Assembly (NCBI RefSeq): GCF_019083965.1
Contig: NZ_JAHRCY010000004.1
Coordinates: forward strand, 141,236-205,235
Reading direction: 5' to 3'
Origin: Catellatospora tritici
GTDB lineage: Bacteria; Actinomycetota; Actinomycetes; Mycobacteriales; Micromonosporaceae
Length of the DNA: 64,000 bases
Below the pieces are notes generated by a model. The model was not told the origin of the DNA and made no database searches. It worked only from the letters and a program-made list of their open reading frames with translations. Positions 60,981-64,000 of this stretch are shown in pieces (position 1 is the stretch's first letter; each line of letters begins with the position of its first letter). The position numbers and the translations under genes were made by a program.

Positions 60981-63581
60981 GTGAATGACCCGGTACTGTC
61001 GCTCTACTGCGGACCGGCGGTCAATCCACATCCGATCCCGCTACCACGACTGTCCGACGCAGACCAGCTGCGCAAGGTGGTCGCCGAGCACCGGGACAGT
61101 GCCGCGAGCAGGCGACTGGACCTCCTGAACGACCTGATCCGGCCACTGCCGCTGGTCTTCCGCATCCTGCTCGACCGGTACGGCACGGTGCTCGACCATC
61201 CGCGCGACCTCACCGCGGAACCGGTGGCCGGGCGTAGGCCGTTCCTGCGCATCCACCCGTCGCCCAGCACCACGCCGACCGACCGCGCCTCGGCGGCGGC
61301 CCGCCTGGCAGACGTCAGGAACCTCGCCTACGACCTCGGCCGCAGCCTGGCCGACCAGCTGCGGTTGGACCCCGAAGCGGCGGCCGCCCGCATCGAGGAG
61401 ATCCTGCGCGGCGAGTTGCGCTTCCTCGGACCCGACGCGGTACGGCTGCTCGGACCGGCCGCACCCGGCCCGATCCACTCCGTGGCACCGGAGCAGCACC
61501 TCGTCCTCACCGACGTCATCGACCGGGTCGCCGCCCAGGCCCGGCTGCGCCGCGGTGACCCGGCTCGCCGCCAACCGGCCGTGATGCTCGACGTGGACCT
61601 GTGCGCCCTCGTGCCCCGCCGGCGCACCCACCAGGCGCTGCGAACCGCCGGGGCCAGACAGGGCATCGCCCGGTTCGCCACGCCGGAGACGCTCGACCAG
61701 ATGCCGACCTACCACCGCCCCGCCTGGGACCGGTACTGCGCCGACACCGGCCTCTGGCAGGAGAATCCGCACGCCGACCCCGACGGTGTCTTCGACGACT
61801 TCTGGCACGAGTTCTTCAACCCGTGGGACCGGATGCGCGCCGACGAGCCCGCCCCCGGCCTGCGCAGATTCATCTGGGACGTCTACGACGCGGGTGGCTG
61901 CGTCGTGTTCAACACCGGCCGCCGCGAGCGGGTGCGCGACCACACCGAAGCGGCCCTGGCCCGAGCGGGCGTCGTCTGGCCCCGAATGGTCATGGCACCC
62001 GACGACCGGCAGCGGCCCGTCCACGACCACAAGGCCGAGAACCTGCGGCTGCTGGACGACCTGGACATCGTCGCCGTCTTCGACGATCTCTGCGACAACC
62101 GTCGCGTCCTCGCCAAGGAACTGCCCGACGCGCTCATGGTGGCCGTCGCCCTGCCCGGGTTCGCCACCGAGCACACCGACACCCACGACGGCGCCCCGGT
62201 GGTCGCGTCGTTCGAACGCGTACCGCGCACCGGACGCACGGCCGCCGCCCGCGACCGGCTCGCCCTGTCCGACACCCGGTCCCTGGCCGAGCTGCCGATC
62301 GCCGACCTGCAGGACAACGCCGCCGCCGCCGAGGCGCTCGCGGTCCGGCTCGACACCGCCGCCTCGACCGCGCTGGTGCGCACGCTCATCGCCCACAGCG
62401 ACGCCAGCGCCGTCAAGATCGCCGAGCAGGCGGTCCGGCTGTCTCCGGCCGCCGACCCGGTGCGACGGATCCACCACATCCTCACTCGCGAGCGGTTCCG
62501 CAAAGGACCCCGCACCAACTACCCGCTCGCCGTCGCCGAACGCGACCTCGGGCCGTTCGTCCGCGCGGGTGCGCCCATCCCCGTCGTGACCTTCGGCTTC
62601 CCGGTGAAACTGCACTACAACGACCTGAAGACGGCCGGTGCGCGACCCGACCTGGGCGAGTTGGGCGCGCTGGTACGGCTGCGGGAGCTGCAGCACAGCG
62701 TCCGCGCGGTGTACCCACCCGGCCTGCAGATCACCGTCCTCACCGACGGCAACCACTTTCGCGCCCGCCCCGCCGCCCTGCTCGACGCCTACCACGGCAA
62801 ACTCGCCGAGTACCACCGCCTCGTCGGCGGTGCCGACGTGCTCGACATCGCCGACGTCGAGCAGGTGGCCGCCCGGCGGCTGGGCGCCGACGTGCACACC
62901 CGCCGGACGACGATGATCGCCGCGGCGACCGACCGGCTCGAGCGCGGGCTGTCCGGAGTGACCGTCCACCAGGCGCCCCTGCAGGCCCTCGCCGAGGCCA
63001 CGCGTCGGTGCGCGGCGGTGCTGGGACACCGCGGCGACGGCACCGTCATGCCTGCCTTCACCGACCTGTTCCGCTCCCTGGTGTACGTCACCCCGATCGA
63101 CGTGCCCGCGGGCACCCCCCGAGCCGCCTGGTCCCGCCTGATCTACGCCGATGTGCTGCACCTGACCGACACCGACGTGTCCCCGGCCGTACGCCAGGCC
63201 CGACGGACGGTGCTGGCGCAGACCTGGCAGGACACCATCGGCTACCTGGCCGTCCTGGAGGTCGACCGCGACCTCGGCTACGACGACACCACCCTGTTCC
63301 CCGGCCGCGTCCGGCTCACGCCCAACCCTCGGCCGGGCGCGCTCGGCTTCACCTACCTCGGCGGTGCCGGAGTGTTGCCCTGGCACGGCACCGCGGCCGT
63401 CGAGGCGCGGGCCCAGCTGTCCACCGACTTCGCCGTCGCCCTGTCCGACCGCGGCTACGTGCCGGTGTACTCCGACCTGCTCGGCGCCGACCAACCCTGG
63501 TTCATGGTCCCCAGCGTGCTCGCCCGCGACGGCAGGCTGGACGGTGCCATCACCACCGGAATCCACCTCAGGCGCCGATGA
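60981..63581 (+). CDS. HAD-like domain fused to PvcA/Dit1-type isonitrile synthase-like domain
   Basis: An 866-residue fusion. The first 195 residues are unassigned. About 200-400 is a HAD-type phosphatase-like domain: nucleophile motif MLDVDLC, motif II FNTGRRERVRDHTEAALA, a Lys in HDHKAENLRLL, and the acidic motif AVFDDLCDN. About 505-866 resembles the PvcA/Dit1 family, which makes isonitriles from amino acids with ribulose 5-phosphate. It shows VVTFGFPVKL, RPDLGELGALVRLRELQ, YPPGLQITVLTDGNHF, RVRLTPNPRPG and the LPWHGTAAV end motif. The GTG at 60981 is preferred; a GTG at 60942 would place the shared operator inside the gene. Its stop overlaps the exporter start. Probably installs or processes an isonitrile-type group; the HAD role is unknown. 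Confidence 0.75.
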   Translation: MNDPVLSLYCGPAVNPHPIPLPRLSDADQLRKVVAEHRDSAASRRLDLLNDLIRPLPLVFRILLDRYGTVLDHPRDLTAEPVAGRRPFLRIHPSPSTTPTDRASAAARLADVRNLAYDLGRSLADQLRLDPEAAAARIEEILRGELRFLGPDAVRLLGPAAPGPIHSVAPEQHLVLTDVIDRVAAQARLRRGDPARRQPAVMLDVDLCALVPRRRTHQALRTAGARQGIARFATPETLDQMPTYHRPAWDRYCADTGLWQENPHADPDGVFDDFWHEFFNPWDRMRADEPAPGLRRFIWDVYDAGGCVVFNTGRRERVRDHTEAALARAGVVWPRMVMAPDDRQRPVHDHKAENLRLLDDLDIVAVFDDLCDNRRVLAKELPDALMVAVALPGFATEHTDTHDGAPVVASFERVPRTGRTAAARDRLALSDTRSLAELPIADLQDNAAAAEALAVRLDTAASTALVRTLIAHSDASAVKIAEQAVRLSPAADPVRRIHHILTRERFRKGPRTNYPLAVAERDLGPFVRAGAPIPVVTFGFPVKLHYNDLKTAGARPDLGELGALVRLRELQHSVRAVYPPGLQITVLTDGNHFRARPAALLDAYHGKLAEYHRLVGGADVLDIADVEQVAARRLGADVHTRRTTMIAAATDRLERGLSGVTVHQAPLQALAEATRRCAAVLGHRGDGTVMPAFTDLFRSLVYVTPIDVPAGTPRAAWSRLIYADVLHLTDTDVSPAVRQARRTVLAQTWQDTIGYLAVLEVDRDLGYDDTTLFPGRVRLTPNPRPGALGFTYLGGAGVLPWHGTAAVEARAQLSTDFAVALSDRGYVPVYSDLLGADQPWFMVPSVLARDGRLDGAITTGIHLRRR

Positions 63582-64000
63582 GCATCACCGCCACCACGAG
63601 CCCCGGCGCCGCGCCGCGCCGACTGTTGCCCGCACCCGGCCCGGCCCGGGTGCTGGTGTTGCTGTCCCTGCTGGGCAGCCTCGGCCTCGGCCTGTACCAG
63701 GCGGGCAGCGCCGTGTACTTCGTGCGGTTCGTCGGGCTGACCACGGCCCAGGTCGGCCTCGGCCTCGGCGCGGCGGGCCTGGTCGGACTCGTCGGCGGCG
63801 TCGCGATCGGTGGCCTGGCCGACCGCGTCGGGGCGCGGCGGGTCGCCTGTACGGCCGCGTTCGCGAAGGCGGTGCCGCTGCTGTACGCCACCCAGATCAG
63901 CGGATTCGGCGGCTTCCTGACGGTGGTGACCATGCTCGGCCTGGCCGAGTCGGCCTGGGTCGTCGCCAACGACGCACTCGTCGCGCACACCATGGCCGGC
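63578..64000 (+). CDS. MFS transporter (partial)
   Basis: The first 141 residues of a major facilitator permease; the gene runs off the window. TM1 (VLVLLSLLGSLGLGLYQAG), TM2 (VGLGLGAAGLVGLVGGVAIG), the inter-helix motif A GGLADRVGARRV and TM3-TM4 are visible. ATGA overlap with the upstream HAD-isonitrile-synthase-like gene shows it is in the same operon. A drug-efflux or product-export role for the cluster's metabolite is the natural reading. Confidence 0.88.
   Translation, partial: MSITATTSPGAAPRRLLPAPGPARVLVLLSLLGSLGLGLYQAGSAVYFVRFVGLTTAQVGLGLGAAGLVGLVGGVAIGGLADRVGARRVACTAAFAKAVPLLYATQISGFGGFLTVVTMLGLAESAWVVANDALVAHTMAG

Noticed and set aside
61041..63566. An 841-codon minus-strand open frame opposite the HAD-PvcA-like gene
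   Set aside because: No recognisable motif and shadow composition, while the plus strand shows ordered HAD and PvcA-like motifs.

Overview
The window is chromosomal DNA from a high-GC actinomycete. A member of the Micromonosporaceae or a close relative is the best guess. The basis is uniformly GC-rich coding sequence, a SARP/NB-ARC/TPR regulator, a DUF4193 protein, a furA-katG pair, Tat-exported M23 proteins and homologues of the Streptomyces SCO2521-SCO2525 families. No rRNA, tRNA, CRISPR array, integrase or intact insertion sequence was seen.

Layout. (1) 1-12.9 kb: SecA2, then two secreted GH30 glycosidases read away from a divergent LacI regulator across a repeat-rich operator region. A gamma-glutamylcyclotransferase-like protein and a secreted M64-like peptidase with a CARDB-containing partner follow. 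(2) 12.9-24.4 kb: an MGH1/GH63-like glycosidase, one uninterrupted MerR-redoxin-enolase reading frame, a GH3 remnant, two M23-type secreted proteins around a SARP regulator, and a HAD phosphatase remnant. (3) 24.5-35.4 kb: SNF2 helicase, AlkC/AlkD-like protein, a PadR regulator fused to a GyrI-like ligand-binding domain, a decayed PAS-GGDEF gene, an alpha/beta hydrolase, furA-katG and a DUF4193 protein. (4) 35.4-44.8 kb: acyl-CoA dehydrogenase-like flavoprotein, a FtsX-type ABC exporter divergent from a two-component system, a GH43 N-terminal fragment, a MocR-type aminotransferase without its DNA-binding half, DinB-like and RidA proteins.

(5) 45.3-57.9 kb is the most unusual block. A SCO2525-type methyltransferase overlaps a PRMT-like methyltransferase, which is followed by a 1248-residue WD40 / KAP-type P-loop NTPase with membrane segments. 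A D-amino-acid-oxidase-like flavoprotein comes next. Then come a SCO2521-family protein, a two-TM protein with a PLD-like domain lacking HKD motifs, and a convergent, tightly overlapping operon of SCO2524, SCO2523 (MinD/ParA-like with an Arg in place of the P-loop Lys) and SCO2522. All five families of a known but functionally unexplained actinobacterial cassette are therefore present. The methyltransferase is split from the rest by about 6 kb of extra genes.

(6) 58.2-64 kb is the edge of a natural-product gene cluster. It has a free-standing adenylation enzyme whose specificity code reads close to threonine, a carrier-protein/thioesterase didomain with a Cys in the nucleophile motif, a large HAD-plus-isonitrile-synthase (PvcA/Dit1-like) fusion and the start of an MFS exporter. 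The two divergent arms share one inverted 14-bp element in their promoter region, so they are probably co-regulated. The cluster continues past the right edge.

Decay is frequent: GH3, HAD, PAS-GGDEF and GH43 fragments all lie here. This suggests a plastic accessory region of a linear or large chromosome (inference).
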